From the NCBI GenBank assembly GCA_963848825.1, contig CAWKFA010000008.1, positions 759,303 to 823,302 of the forward strand: 64,000 nt of DNA, written 5' to 3'. Numbering within the stretch: position 1 is the stretch's first letter; each line of letters opens with the position of its first letter. The DNA comes from CAVVSQ01 sp963848825 (GTDB lineage Bacteria > Planctomycetota > Planctomycetia > Gemmatales > Gemmataceae). Made by a program: the position numbers and the translations under genes. Below the pieces are notes generated by a model. That model did not search any database, was not told where the DNA came from, and saw nothing but the letters and a program-made list of their open reading frames with translations. Of this stretch, positions 35,554 to 44,579 are shown piece after piece.

Positions 35554-36578
35554 CTATTTCTCCAGCAACTGAGCCAGGGCATCGAGTAGGGCTTCGATCA
35601 CCAGGGTCAATTGAATGTATCGGACGATTTGGGTTTCCGTCTCAAGGCACCGTTCAAGCATACTCAAGATTTTCTCGGGTTCCGCGCGGCAGAGAAGGCG
35701 CGCTGGTAGCGTACCTCGTCAGGTGCGGTCAACTTGGGGCTGTGCCCCAGGCTTAGACTGAGTGCATCGGCAAAAAACTCGATCAGCAGCCGCAACACCA
35801 GCGACGTCCGCCGCCGATGCAGCGACGTCTCCTTGCCCGCATCTTCGACAAAGTCGACAAACTCCTTGGCGAGGCCTATCGTGTCGATTCTGTCTTGAGT
35901 CAGGCCCACAACCAGTCGCTGCCGAAAATCCCAGAGCGCTGGCTCGGCCAGTGCCAGCGCCTGGCCCGGACTGCCGTCGGCCAGGCGAATCAATCTTTCC
36001 AGCTGGGCAGGGTCGGCCGTGCCATGTTCCTTGAGGATAGCGACGATCTTTTCCTCGGCCAGCGGGCCAAAACGCACCGTCTGGCAGCGTGACAAGATCG
36101 TCGGCAACTGGCGATCGACGCTGGTGCCGACGAGGATGAACACCGACCGCGGCGGGGGTTCCTCCAGGGTCTTGAGAAAGCGATTGGCCGCCTCGTCGTT
36201 GAGATCGTCGGCGTCATCCAGTATGGCAACCTTGCCATGTCCGCGTGCCGACTTCAGGGAAAACCCTGCGCAAAGCTCCAGGATCAGTTCGGTTGGCATG
36301 ACGTTGACATCTTCGGGCCGCCGTACGGAAAAAAAGTCCGGGTGCGTTTGCGCCGCGAACAAAAGGCAAGCCGAGCATTGATCGCAGGCCGCCAACTCGC
36401 CCGCCGGCTTGTTCGAAGACTCGCACAAGAGCGCCTTGGCCAGTTCCTCCGCGAAAAGGCGTTTGCCCACGCCCGATGGGCCGGAAAACAAATACGCATG
36501 CGCGAGACGCCGCTTCTGGAAGACGTGGCGAAATGCTTCGATCAGGTGCTCGTGGCCCACGATTCGCGACCAGGACAT
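35554..36578 (-). CDS. holB: DNA polymerase III subunit delta' (HolB), frame broken near the C-terminus
   Basis: A clamp-loader subunit of about 340 residues. It has Walker A FSGPSGVGKRLFAEELA, the zinc-binding Cys group CDQCSACLLF, Walker B KVAILDDADDLNDEAANRF and the sensor-1 region LPTILSRCQTVRFG. The uninterrupted frame stops at 35664, but the next frame continues as AEPEKILSMLERCLETETQ and VIEALLDALAQLLEK to a TAG at 35554, an obvious collar-domain helix. The break is near 35690. Next to tmk, as in many bacteria. Confidence 0.9.
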
Positions 36579-36599
36579 GGCGACCTCGAAATCCCGCGA

Positions 36600-37224
36600 T
36601 TACACGGACAATTTTAAACGAGCCGCTACTTCGCGCCGGATCGCTTCTTGTACCTGTTCTATCGATTGACTGGCATCGATTACGTGAATGCGCTCTGGAC
36701 GTTTGCCGGCTTCCGCGAGAAAACCTGAACGCACGCGGGCATGGAAGGCCTCGTCCCGGCTCTCCATCCGGTCCGCCTCGGCCTTGCGCCGCACGTGCGT
36801 GGCAGGCCAGCGGCAGGTCAAGGACGAAGGTAAGGTCCGGTTCCAAACCACCGGTAGCCAGACGGCCAACCTCATAAAGCAGGGCCGGATCCATACCGCC
36901 CCCATGTCCCTGGTAGACAACGTTGGCTAACAGAAAGCGGTCGGACACGACCGCGCCGCCAGCGTCGAGCGCCGGCCTGATCACCTCGTCGACGAGTTGC
37001 GCCCGGCTGGCCATGAACAAAAGCGCCTCGCAGGGCATGGCAATGTGATGGCGATGGCTCAAGAGCAGGTTACGCAGCAGCTGGCCGATCTGGGTGCCGC
37101 CGGGATCGACACATTCGGTGACCGCGTAACCGCGCTCGCCCAGCCAGTGCGCCAGTAGTTTGCACTGTGTCGACTTGCCTGTACCATCCAGGCCATCGAG
37201 CGTCAGGAAAGGTCCGCGTGTCAT
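36600..37224 (-). CDS. tmk: Thymidylate kinase, frame broken once
   Basis: Joined length about 207 residues, normal for the enzyme that phosphorylates dTMP to dTDP. The P-loop is LDGLDGTGKSTQC; the DRY-type motif reads VVSDRFLLANVVYQG (Phe for Tyr); EPDLTFVLDLPL precedes the lid. The frame breaks near 36808 and resumes as ATHVRRKAEADRMESRDEAF, containing the lid arginines, and ends at a stop at 36600. The first frame stays open into holB as an artefact. The gene is 21 bases upstream of holB, so the two form one transcription unit. Confidence 0.9.
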
Positions 37225-37312
37225 ACCCTGGACGTAGCGTGGATTTTTAGTCCGCCCCTCCTGTGTCGCCGCGCGTGCGGACGGCAGCTCCCACTACGGA
37301 GGTGACGCGGGT

Positions 37313-37552
37313 CTATTGAGCTTCTTCATCGATCCACCCGAGGATTTGTCCGCCGTGGAGACGTTCGCCGGGTCGAGCGACCTTTTCGGCCAGACGGCCA
37401 AAAACGCCGGCGGACACGTCGAAAGTCGCGCCGTCGATGAGCAACTCAACCAGCCGATCTCCCGCGTAAACAAGGTCGCCCGGTTGGGCGAACCAAAGGC
37501 TCAGGGTCGGAACTTCCGGGCCAAGCTCGGGCATGAGAATGGGACTACGCAT
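37313..37552 (-). CDS. Lipoyl/biotinyl-like domain protein lacking the acceptor lysine
   Basis: A stand-alone domain of about 79 residues from the ATG at 37552, overlapping the end of lipA by eight bases. ILMPELGPEVPTLSLWFAQP and GDLVYAGDRLVELLIDGATF match the lipoyl-domain hammerhead, but the turn that normally reads DKA, with the modified Lys, is DGA here. The protein keeps the fold but cannot be lipoylated at the usual site. I recall similar planctomycete proteins next to lipA/lipB, so this may be a family trait. Position implies some link with lipoate metabolism. The role is unknown. Confidence 0.7.
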   Translation of the reverse strand: MRSPILMPELGPEVPTLSLWFAQPGDLVYAGDRLVELLIDGATFDVSAGVFGRLAEKVARPGERLHGGQILGWIDEEAQ

Positions 37553-38442
37553 GAGCGGCGACCATCTCATCGGCGTGATAACTGGAACGCACGAAGGGGC
37601 CGCTCGCCACTTTTTGAAAACCCAGCGACCGCGCCAGCGTGCCCAGCTCGTCAAATTCCTCGGGAGGAAGATAGCGCGCAACCGGCACGTGTTTGAGCGT
37701 GGGCGTCAGATACTGCCCCAGCGTGAGCACATCACAGCCAACGCCCCGCAAATCGGCCAGCGTTTCCAGAAGTTCGTCGCGTGTTTCCCCCAGGCCGAGC
37801 ATGAGGCCGCTCTTGGTTGTCAGTTCGCGGGGCGGTCGTTTTGACCCTGGCAAGAAGATCGAGCGTGCGTTGATAATCCGCCCGGCCGCGCACTTTTTTG
37901 TAAAAGCGGGGCACCGTTTCGGTGTTGTGATTGAAGACCTCGGGGCGGGCCGCGATCACACGGTCGATGGCCTTGACGTCACCGAGAAAGTCGGGAGTGA
38001 GCACCTCCACGACGGCCGCGGTACGTGCCCGCACAGCCAGAACGCAGCGGTAAAAATGCTCGGCGCCGCCGTCCGGCAAGTCATCGCGGGTGACGGATGT
38101 TATCACCACATGTTTAAGGCCCAGCCGCGCCGCGGCTTCGGCCACCCGTTGCGGTTCATCGTCGGCCAGTTCCGCGGGCGTGCCGCGCGGGACGGAACAA
38201 AAGCCGCAGGGGCGCGTGCAAATATTGCCCATGACCATGAAAGTGGCAGTTCGCCGGGCATAGCATTCGGGCCGGTTCGGACAGCGCGCGTTCTCGCAAA
38301 CCGTCTCCAGGTGCAGTTCACGCAACAACTTGTTCGTGAAGAAGTTTTCGTTTCCCCTGGGCAAGGGCCGGCGCAACCAGGGTGGCAGCCGGCCAACGTG
38401 CGGGGCCTCCCGCGGAACATCGACGACTGGTAAGGCGAGCAT
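37545..38442 (-). CDS. lipA: Lipoyl synthase LipA, frame broken once
   Basis: A radical SAM enzyme of about 299 residues that inserts two sulfurs into octanoyl groups on lipoyl domains. The auxiliary cluster motif is CENARCPNRPEC and the radical SAM motif CTRPCGFCSVPRG; further hallmarks are VITSVTRDDLPDGGAEHF and FNHNTETVPRFYKKVRGRA. The frame breaks near 37845 in an AAAA run and resumes as RPPRELTTKSGLMLGLGET to RSSYHADEMV. Two bases separate the lipB stop from this start, so it is in a lipB-lipA operon. Confidence 0.93.
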
Positions 38443-38444
38443 GA

Positions 38445-39200
38445 TTATTCCCGATAGGCCAGGTGGGGCGGCGCGGACCGTTGGGAGAGTTCATTGAGAG
38501 GCAGATATTCCGTGAATAAAGACAGGCGTTCAAAGGCGAAAGCGGCCTGAAAGTGCTCGATGAACCTCTCCCGGGCCAGCGAGGGGCGTATATGACGGTG
38601 ACGTTCGCGCTCGAGCGATGTCATCGGCAATTGTGTACCCGGTGCACAGCGTACCAGGCGATAGTGGTCGAGGACCGGATTGATATTCAGGCACAGGCCA
38701 AAGTAACTCACCCAATTACGAACGGCGCAGCCGAGACCCGCGAGCAATCGATTTTCCACCCAGGCGCCATGATCGTACCACTGGCAGCGCACCCCCAGGT
38801 CGGCAAGCCAGCCAGTGACCAGCTGGCCTAGCCGGTTTTGGTAAGCAGCCACGGATAGCCCCAGGCGATCGAGCGGCAAGAGTACATAGGCGGCCAGCTG
38901 ACCGGGTTGGTGCAGCCAGCAACCACCGCCGCGATTGACCCAGCGGAGCGGCCAGCCACGGAGTTCCAGCTCGCGCTGCTCCAGGAGAATATGTGCCCGA
39001 CTGCCATGTCGGCCGATGGAAATCATGGGGGGGTGTTCACAGAGGATCAAGGCCGCCCGGTCACGTTCCCCGGCGATTTCATATTGAAGACGGCGCTGGC
39101 AGCGCAGGAGGGCCTCGAAATCCACCGTGCCAAGCAGGTAAACTTGCAGGGCCATGGGGCGGTCGCTCCGCTTCAATTCTTCGTTTTCAGCCAACCCCAT
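38445..39200 (-). CDS. lipB: LipB-like octanoyltransferase with altered active site
   Basis: This 251-residue protein belongs to the LipB/LplA fold: ALILCEHPPMISIGRHG, the substrate loop WVNRGGGCWLHQPGQLAAY and GCAVRNWVSYFGLCLNINPV. In E. coli LipB the octanoyl carrier cysteine lies in NPCG and the catalytic lysine in KICSLG. Here the cysteine is kept (VRCAPG) but the aligned lysine position reads Leu (RLLAGLG). The enzyme may use another residue, or may be a relative with a different activity. Start could be 39200 or 39155. It is directly upstream of lipA. Confidence 0.75.
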   Translation of the reverse strand: MGLAENEELKRSDRPMALQVYLLGTVDFEALLRCQRRLQYEIAGERDRAALILCEHPPMISIGRHGSRAHILLEQRELELRGWPLRWVNRGGGCWLHQPGQLAAYVLLPLDRLGLSVAAYQNRLGQLVTGWLADLGVRCQWYDHGAWVENRLLAGLGCAVRNWVSYFGLCLNINPVLDHYRLVRCAPGTQLPMTSLERERHRHIRPSLARERFIEHFQAAFAFERLSLFTEYLPLNELSQRSAPPHLAYRE

Positions 39201-39251
39201 GATTACTTCCCAGACACCCGATAAATCGCTTCCTCAGGACAACACGCCTTT

Positions 39252-39383
39252 TCATTTCTGGTAGTTTACCAGGAAGGCCTTCCTTTGCAACCTTGGGGCA
39301 GACTTTACCGACTGGGTATCGCCGGGAGGCGGGGGAATTACGTTTTGACCTCTGTTTCCTGAAGATTCCGTGTTGTCGGCCAT
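39252..39383 (-). CDS. Possible small protein upstream of lipB
   Basis: A 43-codon frame (ADNTESSGNRGQNV, then PPPPGDTQSVKSAPRLQRKA) starts at an ATG at 39383 and stops 51 bases before lipB. It is Asn/Gly/Pro-rich then basic. No ribosome-binding site is evident in the A/T-rich sequence upstream, and the frame also stays open further upstream into the opposite-strand HEAT gene. It could be a real small protein or chance. Apart from it, the 321-base gap 39201-39521 shows only A/T-rich promoter-like sequence. Confidence 0.3.
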   Translation of the reverse strand: MADNTESSGNRGQNVIPPPPGDTQSVKSAPRLQRKAFLVNYQK

Positions 39384-39521
39384 AATAATTGAAGATAATA
39401 ACTTAGTGGGTTTAGGGCCTTTGCAAAGAGGGGCGTTTCGTCGCCAAAATCGTGTCGGCGCAGGCATTTGGTGCAAAAATCTCCATTTTAAAAAAACACT
39501 CCAAACGGTAAGGTTGCATCC

Positions 39522-41354
39522 ATGTCGTACATCTTGAAAAACCAAGGAACTATTTGGGGAGGACGGAGTTACGCCGCCCCCTTCTTGCTCATGGGAGCGC
39601 TGGTGCTGGTCATGGCTGGCCCGGGCCAACCGCTGGCGCGCGCCGACGCCGTGGACGACTTGAAGCTGGCCCTGGCGTTGCCGGCCGGACTTGACCAGGG
39701 AGTGCCTTCTCAGGACTTTTTGGATTATCGTCGCGCCACGCTGCAAAAAAGCATCGACAAGCTTCACGGCATCGGCGAGCTGAGGCGTGCCCTGTCCCTG
39801 GATGAGTGGAAAGAGGCCCCCAATAGCGCCCTCAACAAACAGGCGTTCAAGATAGCCGATATCGATTTCGCCATGCGTAAACAGGTTGGCGAGCGCTTTG
39901 CCGCGAAAATACGCGAAGTAATTGAAAAGGGGGGCGCCACCAGCAGGCTGGCTGCCGCCAATTCGATAACCGAAATCGGGCCAACGATCCGCAGCACCAT
40001 GGAAGGAGACCGCATGGGGTTCGCGCATAGTTTGACCCCCGAAGTCATTCAGCTCGCGCGGGATCGCGACCTGGGCGTGCGTCAGGAAGCCTTGCGGTGC
40101 TGGGAAATATCTTCCCCAACCCCAAGGAAGCGGTACCGGTGTTCCAGGAGGTCCTGGAAAAGGACGCTGTCGGTCCGAAAAGACTGGCGGCCCTCGGTCT
40201 GAGCCAGTTGATCAAGAATGCCAGCTATTTGAAGAATACCAAGGCGGCCGGCACGGGCGTCGATGCTTTGCGAAGCGACGTTTTGGAAGCGATTGTCGCC
40301 GTTGTGGGGGCTAATCGCGCCGGTTTGAACGATGCTGATCTCCAGGTGCGTGCCCAATGTCTCCGCAATATCCAGGAAGCCGCCGGAGCACTCGCGGACC
40401 TGACCCCCGATGGGTTTTCGCGGAAAGCATTTCCAATGGAAGGTCGCAAGTTGCTGCCGGAGGAAATGAAGCTTATCAACGACAGCCATGAATTCATCAA
40501 TCAAAAAATCAAGGAACTGACGCCGGCCATGGATGCCCTGCGGCGCAGGGCCCACGCTGGCCGCGAGCCTGGAAGGTCCTGACGCCAGCGTTCGCCTGGC
40601 GGCCCTGGATGCGCTGGAAAGCATCGGCTATGCCCGCATTCGCCTTAAAAAACTGATCAATAGCGTTCCCTTCGTGACGACGGCGGAGAAGATTGACGAC
40701 GGCGGCAATCGTGACCTGATGAAGGGGAATGACACGCTCGAGGAATTCATCAGCAAGCACTTGGGGTCTGTCACGAAATTGCTGCGCGATCGCGATGTCA
40801 ATTTACGCCGCCGCGCTGTCGAGTTTTTGGAAATCATCGAGGACGATGCCGTGCCGGCGCTCCCCTTGCTCGCCGAAAGTTTGCGTGATAGCGATCGCTT
40901 CGTGCGTGGCTCGGCAGCCCGGGCCATTGGCAATATCGCACCCGAGAAGGCGGCGCTCGCGGTGCCTGCCCTGGCGGAGCTGTTGCGCGATCCCGATCTG
41001 GAAGTCCGCAAGACAACCGCCAAGACCTTGACCGAGATGGGCCAGGTGGCGCAGGCGGCCGTGCCGGCCCTGGCGCTCGCAGTGAATAATGGTGACGTGG
41101 AAGGGCGCCTGTTGGCCCTGGAAGCCCTGCGGAGCATTGGCCCCGAGAAGGGCAAAAGTGCAGTGCCCAGCTTGATTCAGGCCTTGTCGACGCCCGATCC
41201 ACGGGTAAAGCGTCAGGCTGCCAAACTTTTGGGCAGCTACGGTGCGGATGCCCTGGCGGCCCTGCCCGCATTGCGTCATTGCATAGGCGACGACGATCAG
41301 GAAGTTCGCCAAAACGCGGCGGAGGCCATCCTCGAGATTGAGCCGTTGCGGTGA
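39522..41354 (+). CDS. Exported HEAT-repeat protein, frame broken twice
   Basis: Joined across breaks near 40096 and 40542 this encodes about 611 residues. A hydrophobic N-terminal segment (SYAAPFLLMGALVLVMAG) suggests export. The rest is helical repeats: weak in the first half, clear HEAT/PBS-lyase type in the last 230 residues, for example AVPALAELLRDPDLEVRKTT, AVPSLIQALSTPDPRVKRQA and ALPALRHCIGDDDQEVRQNA. Such repeats form a curved scaffold for protein binding. Function unknown. It is divergent from lipB. Confidence 0.75.
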
Positions 41355-41397
41355 TGCCTGGAGACCCAACCGGCTTCGCAATATTTCGCGGACGCGA

Positions 41398-43872
41398 CTA
41401 AAACCTCAACTCCACCTTTTCGTAGAACAGCCGTTGACGATCGCCGTTATAGAAGAAATCTTCCATTAGCACCGCCGGGTTGGGCGGCAAGAGGCGATCG
41501 CCGCCGATGGCGGAGCCATTTACTTTGATCCGAATTGGGTTGGTGAAGTCGACCATGGCGGGTGATAGCCAGAGTGTCACCTGGCGAAGTCCTTTGGTTT
41601 GGATGGCCACCTGGGTGAATATCTTGGCCTTGGTTTCGGTCTGACCCGGTGACTTGGCGTCAAGTTTATTGGCCACCGAGATGCTGGCTTGCATGGACGC
41701 GGGCGGAGTGGCGCGCACCTGGAGTGTTGGGCCGCTAAGGCAGCGCGGGTCGATGACATCGGTGGTCAACCAGTAGAAGCGGTTGTCGCACTCGCGCATG
41801 GTGCGAAATTCTTCACCCACGCCCCCGGTCGTGTTACGTCGCCCCATCTCCTTCTTGGGAAAGAAGCGTTTCTTGTGAGTCATCCAGTCGAACATGCGGG
41901 GAAGTTCCCCCTTGTACCAGTCCGGCCCGCGTCCCTTGTATTCGGCATAAAGAGCTGAATAAGTGCCATGCATCCAGTCCTTCAGCATCCAGCGGGCGGC
42001 CGCGCCGTTGAGCCCGTTGCGATCCCCCTCGACCAGGTAAACCGGCAGGTACTGGGCATTGGTCAAATAGCGATCATGTTCCGCCGTGTAGTAGCGCGGC
42101 ACGCCGCACATGGAAAGGATGCCGGCGAATTGGTCGGGATGGCTCATGCCGATATCCAGGGCGGCGTCTGCGCCGTTTTCCCAGCCGAACAAGAACACAC
42201 GGTCGGAATCGATTTGAAAGCGGCGGCGCAGGTCGCGCAGGGAATCAAGCACAATCGCGTGTTCCCGCGCCGTATAGGTATAGGCGGCGCCACTGGGCCC
42301 GCCCCAGAGCGGCGCGGCCAGGATAAAACCATGCTGGGCAGCCAGTTCGCCCAGGCGTTCCAGCGTCACGTCCGCTCGCTCGCGTGCACTTTGCAAGTAA
42401 AGCACGACCGGGTAGTCCCGGTGATGATGATAATCGGGCGGTAGTTTCACGTAATACGAGCCGCCACGTGAGTCGGCGATGTCGATATCGAGCTTGACTG
42501 TTTTCGTGTCAATCTTGGTTTTATCGAAGGCATTTACTGGCGGCGCCGTTTTGATAATGCGTGCGAGTACTTCCACCGTCATGTTGCTGCGCTGGAAAAG
42601 CGACTGCAGCATTTGCAGGCGCACCGCCGAGTTGTCGTTCTTTTGATAATCCAGCACCATTCCCCGGGCCCGCGCCAACAAACGTGCGCTGGTGGTGTCG
42701 GGTTCCGCGGAGGCATTGCCCAGCAGCCAGCCCGAAACCGCCAGCGCCAAAACTTCATCGGCGGCTTGCGACGGTTTGGCATTGGCCTCCACTTCGCGCA
42801 GGTGCTGGAGACCAAACGTCACAAATGTTTCCAGGCGCGGGAGCGTATCGAGGTTCAACTCGCCAAGAATCAGGTCGGCCGCGTCGGACCAGAATTTGCT
42901 GTCCGAGGGTTCGACCCTTTTTATAAGTGCAGCCAGCGTCTGCCGGGCCTGGCCCATCTTGGTGTTCAGATCGTCGTATTTGTTTCTGAGGTCTCGTGCG
43001 AGTTGCAGATTTTTCTCGTTAACGAGCGGTTCCAGTTTGTCCGTGGCGAACTGAGTCAAACGTTCTTGCGCCCGCTTGTGCTGGCCGGCCTTGAAGGCGC
43101 GGTCGATGTCTTCGACCTGGATATCGGCCAGAACTTTTGCAATAGTCTCGCGCAGGCTGGCCAGGTCCTCCTTGCGACTGGGATACTCCTCGACCAGTTT
43201 ATCGAGCTCCTGTTGGGCTTCCTCGTGCCAGCCGGCCTGATGCAGAAACATGCCCACCAGCTTGCGTTTGTCCCAGTCCTTCCAGTCTTTGATCTCCTTT
43301 TTGTCGGCCACGTAGCCGGCCAGGAGAGCTCTTACGTCGGCAAGACTCAACTCGCGCGTTAAATAGAAAATGTCCCAGTTGTAGCCCAGGCTTTGAATGT
43401 GCATGATCTGGGGCGTCAACTGGATAATGCGCTGCCGCATTGGGAAAGATTTGTTAAAACCCGGACGTGTCACATTGACGTTGAGCGACCTCTCCCATTT
43501 GACGTCAAAAGCAGGGAAGTCGGTGATTTGCCACCCCGGCAAGATTTGATCGGGTCGCGCCGTGTTGGGATAGCGCGTCAGGTTAATGAGATCGCGGTTC
43601 ACCTCTTTTTTTTCGAGCACCTCCTGGAGTTGCCCGGGGATGAAATAGGTCCGGCGGACGCGATCATCGAGATTGACCAGTCCGCCTGAAAGCGGGATCG
43701 TTATGGACTGTCCGGAGGCCGGGTCCGTGATGAACGTGCGCTCTTCCTTGACGACCCCGGTTAAAAAGAAGCCATCCTTGAAAACAATAACTGCCTCTTT
43801 GCGGGACTGAGCGGAGGCCGATGAAGTAAAGTAGAGGGCAACCGCCAGCGTCAGAACAAAAGAGCTACGCAT
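41398..43872 (-). CDS. Exported protein with TPR-like and altered α/β-hydrolase domains
   Basis: From an ATG at 43872 this is about 824 residues: signal peptide (RSSFVLTLAVALYFTSSASA), a β-rich start (KEAVIVFKDGFFLTGVVKEE), helical repeat-like middle (about residues 180-380), then an α/β-hydrolase domain from about residue 480 (YYVKLPPDYHHHRDYPVVLY). The expected nucleophile elbow G-x-S-x-G reads GWENGA, with Glu for Ser, so ordinary esterase activity is doubtful. A C-terminal β-domain follows. The frame continues upstream past the signal peptide to 44616 but that part is not convincing. Confidence 0.75.
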   Translation of the reverse strand: MRSSFVLTLAVALYFTSSASAQSRKEAVIVFKDGFFLTGVVKEERTFITDPASGQSITIPLSGGLVNLDDRVRRTYFIPGQLQEVLEKKEVNRDLINLTRYPNTARPDQILPGWQITDFPAFDVKWERSLNVNVTRPGFNKSFPMRQRIIQLTPQIMHIQSLGYNWDIFYLTRELSLADVRALLAGYVADKKEIKDWKDWDKRKLVGMFLHQAGWHEEAQQELDKLVEEYPSRKEDLASLRETIAKVLADIQVEDIDRAFKAGQHKRAQERLTQFATDKLEPLVNEKNLQLARDLRNKYDDLNTKMGQARQTLAALIKRVEPSDSKFWSDAADLILGELNLDTLPRLETFVTFGLQHLREVEANAKPSQAADEVLALAVSGWLLGNASAEPDTTSARLLARARGMVLDYQKNDNSAVRLQMLQSLFQRSNMTVEVLARIIKTAPPVNAFDKTKIDTKTVKLDIDIADSRGGSYYVKLPPDYHHHRDYPVVLYLQSARERADVTLERLGELAAQHGFILAAPLWGGPSGAAYTYTAREHAIVLDSLRDLRRRFQIDSDRVFLFGWENGADAALDIGMSHPDQFAGILSMCGVPRYYTAEHDRYLTNAQYLPVYLVEGDRNGLNGAAARWMLKDWMHGTYSALYAEYKGRGPDWYKGELPRMFDWMTHKKRFFPKKEMGRRNTTGGVGEEFRTMRECDNRFYWLTTDVIDPRCLSGPTLQVRATPPASMQASISVANKLDAKSPGQTETKAKIFTQVAIQTKGLRQVTLWLSPAMVDFTNPIRIKVNGSAIGGDRLLPPNPAVLMEDFFYNGDRQRLFYEKVELRF

Positions 43873-43907
43873 GACAACTCCTCGCGGCCGCCGTTCCTGG
43901 TGACGAT

Positions 43908-44129
43908 TTATCGGACCGGAAGAACGTCCAGACCGTTCAAGGTCCGGATTTCCTTGATTGTGCCCGATATCTCGACGTCCTTCAAGTAGCAGTTGAACTG
44001 GCGCCGATAATCGGTGAAAATAGGGCCATTGCCTGGGAACGCTCCAGAGCTTGATGCTTGCGCCCGCTCCCGGCGATTCTTGAGAATCTCTCCATGCCGA
44101 TACGTTTTCGCTGCGCGTATTGTAATCAA
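43908..44129 (-). CDS. Possible small coding fragment
   Basis: A 73-codon frame whose last 47 residues (GAFPGNGPIFTDYRRQFN, YLKDVEISGTIKEIRTLNG) have protein-like composition. It would overlap the divergent zinc-ribbon gene at its 5' end and precedes the hydrolase-like gene by 35 bases. It may be a remnant, the end of a frame-shifted gene, or chance. Confidence 0.25.
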   Translation of the reverse strand: MITIRAAKTYRHGEILKNRRERAQASSSGAFPGNGPIFTDYRRQFNCYLKDVEISGTIKEIRTLNGLDVLPVR

Positions 44130-44560
44130 CTAATGGGGATCGCCCGCCGCAAGGCGGGAACCGTGGTCCGCTGCCCCAAATGCGCGGGGCAGGTCGTGGT
44201 ACCGACGCCGGACAGCGTTGACGATGAAGTGGAGCAGCCGGGCACACCGGCGGGTAACCCGGGCGGCGGGCTTTTTGAGCGCCAGCGATTTTGAAAAAGC
44301 CTTTGGCGATGGCCCGGTTGCCGAGCCCCAGGTTATCAATCCACCGACGCTCGCCAATCCCCTGGCGGGAGTGGCACGCGCCAGCGCCGGCGAGCCCGCC
44401 TATTCGGAATATGAAGCGGTGCCGCTTGACTCGACCCGGCACGCCGCGCGCGGCATCTTTCTGACTTCGGGCGTCCTGGCCGTTGTCAGCGCTCGTTGTC
44501 ATATTGATGGGGATGGCTTTCTTTTTGGGTCTGCTGCTGGGAAGATCGGCCACTCCCTGA
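44094..44560 (+). CDS. Zinc-ribbon membrane protein, frame broken twice
   Basis: A protein of about 155 residues. The N-terminus is a zinc ribbon (CAYCNQLMGIARRKAG, then CPKCAGQVVVPTP) with the two CxxC knuckles. After a break near 44278 (ASDFEKAFGDGPVAEPQ) comes a disordered Pro/Ala-rich linker, then a membrane helix split by a second break near 44492 (IFLTSGVLAVVS + ALVVILMGMAFFLGLLLGR), with a stop at 44558-44560. Such zinc-ribbon plus single-helix proteins are common in planctomycetes; their function is unknown. It converges on metH. Confidence 0.7.
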
Positions 44561-44579
44561 GTGTGGCCCTTGTCCACTA

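Noticed and set aside
39384..40028. Upstream extension of the small minus-strand frame at 39252-39383
   Set aside because: It lies antisense to the HEAT-repeat gene and shows no conserved pattern; only the last 43 codons are outside that gene.
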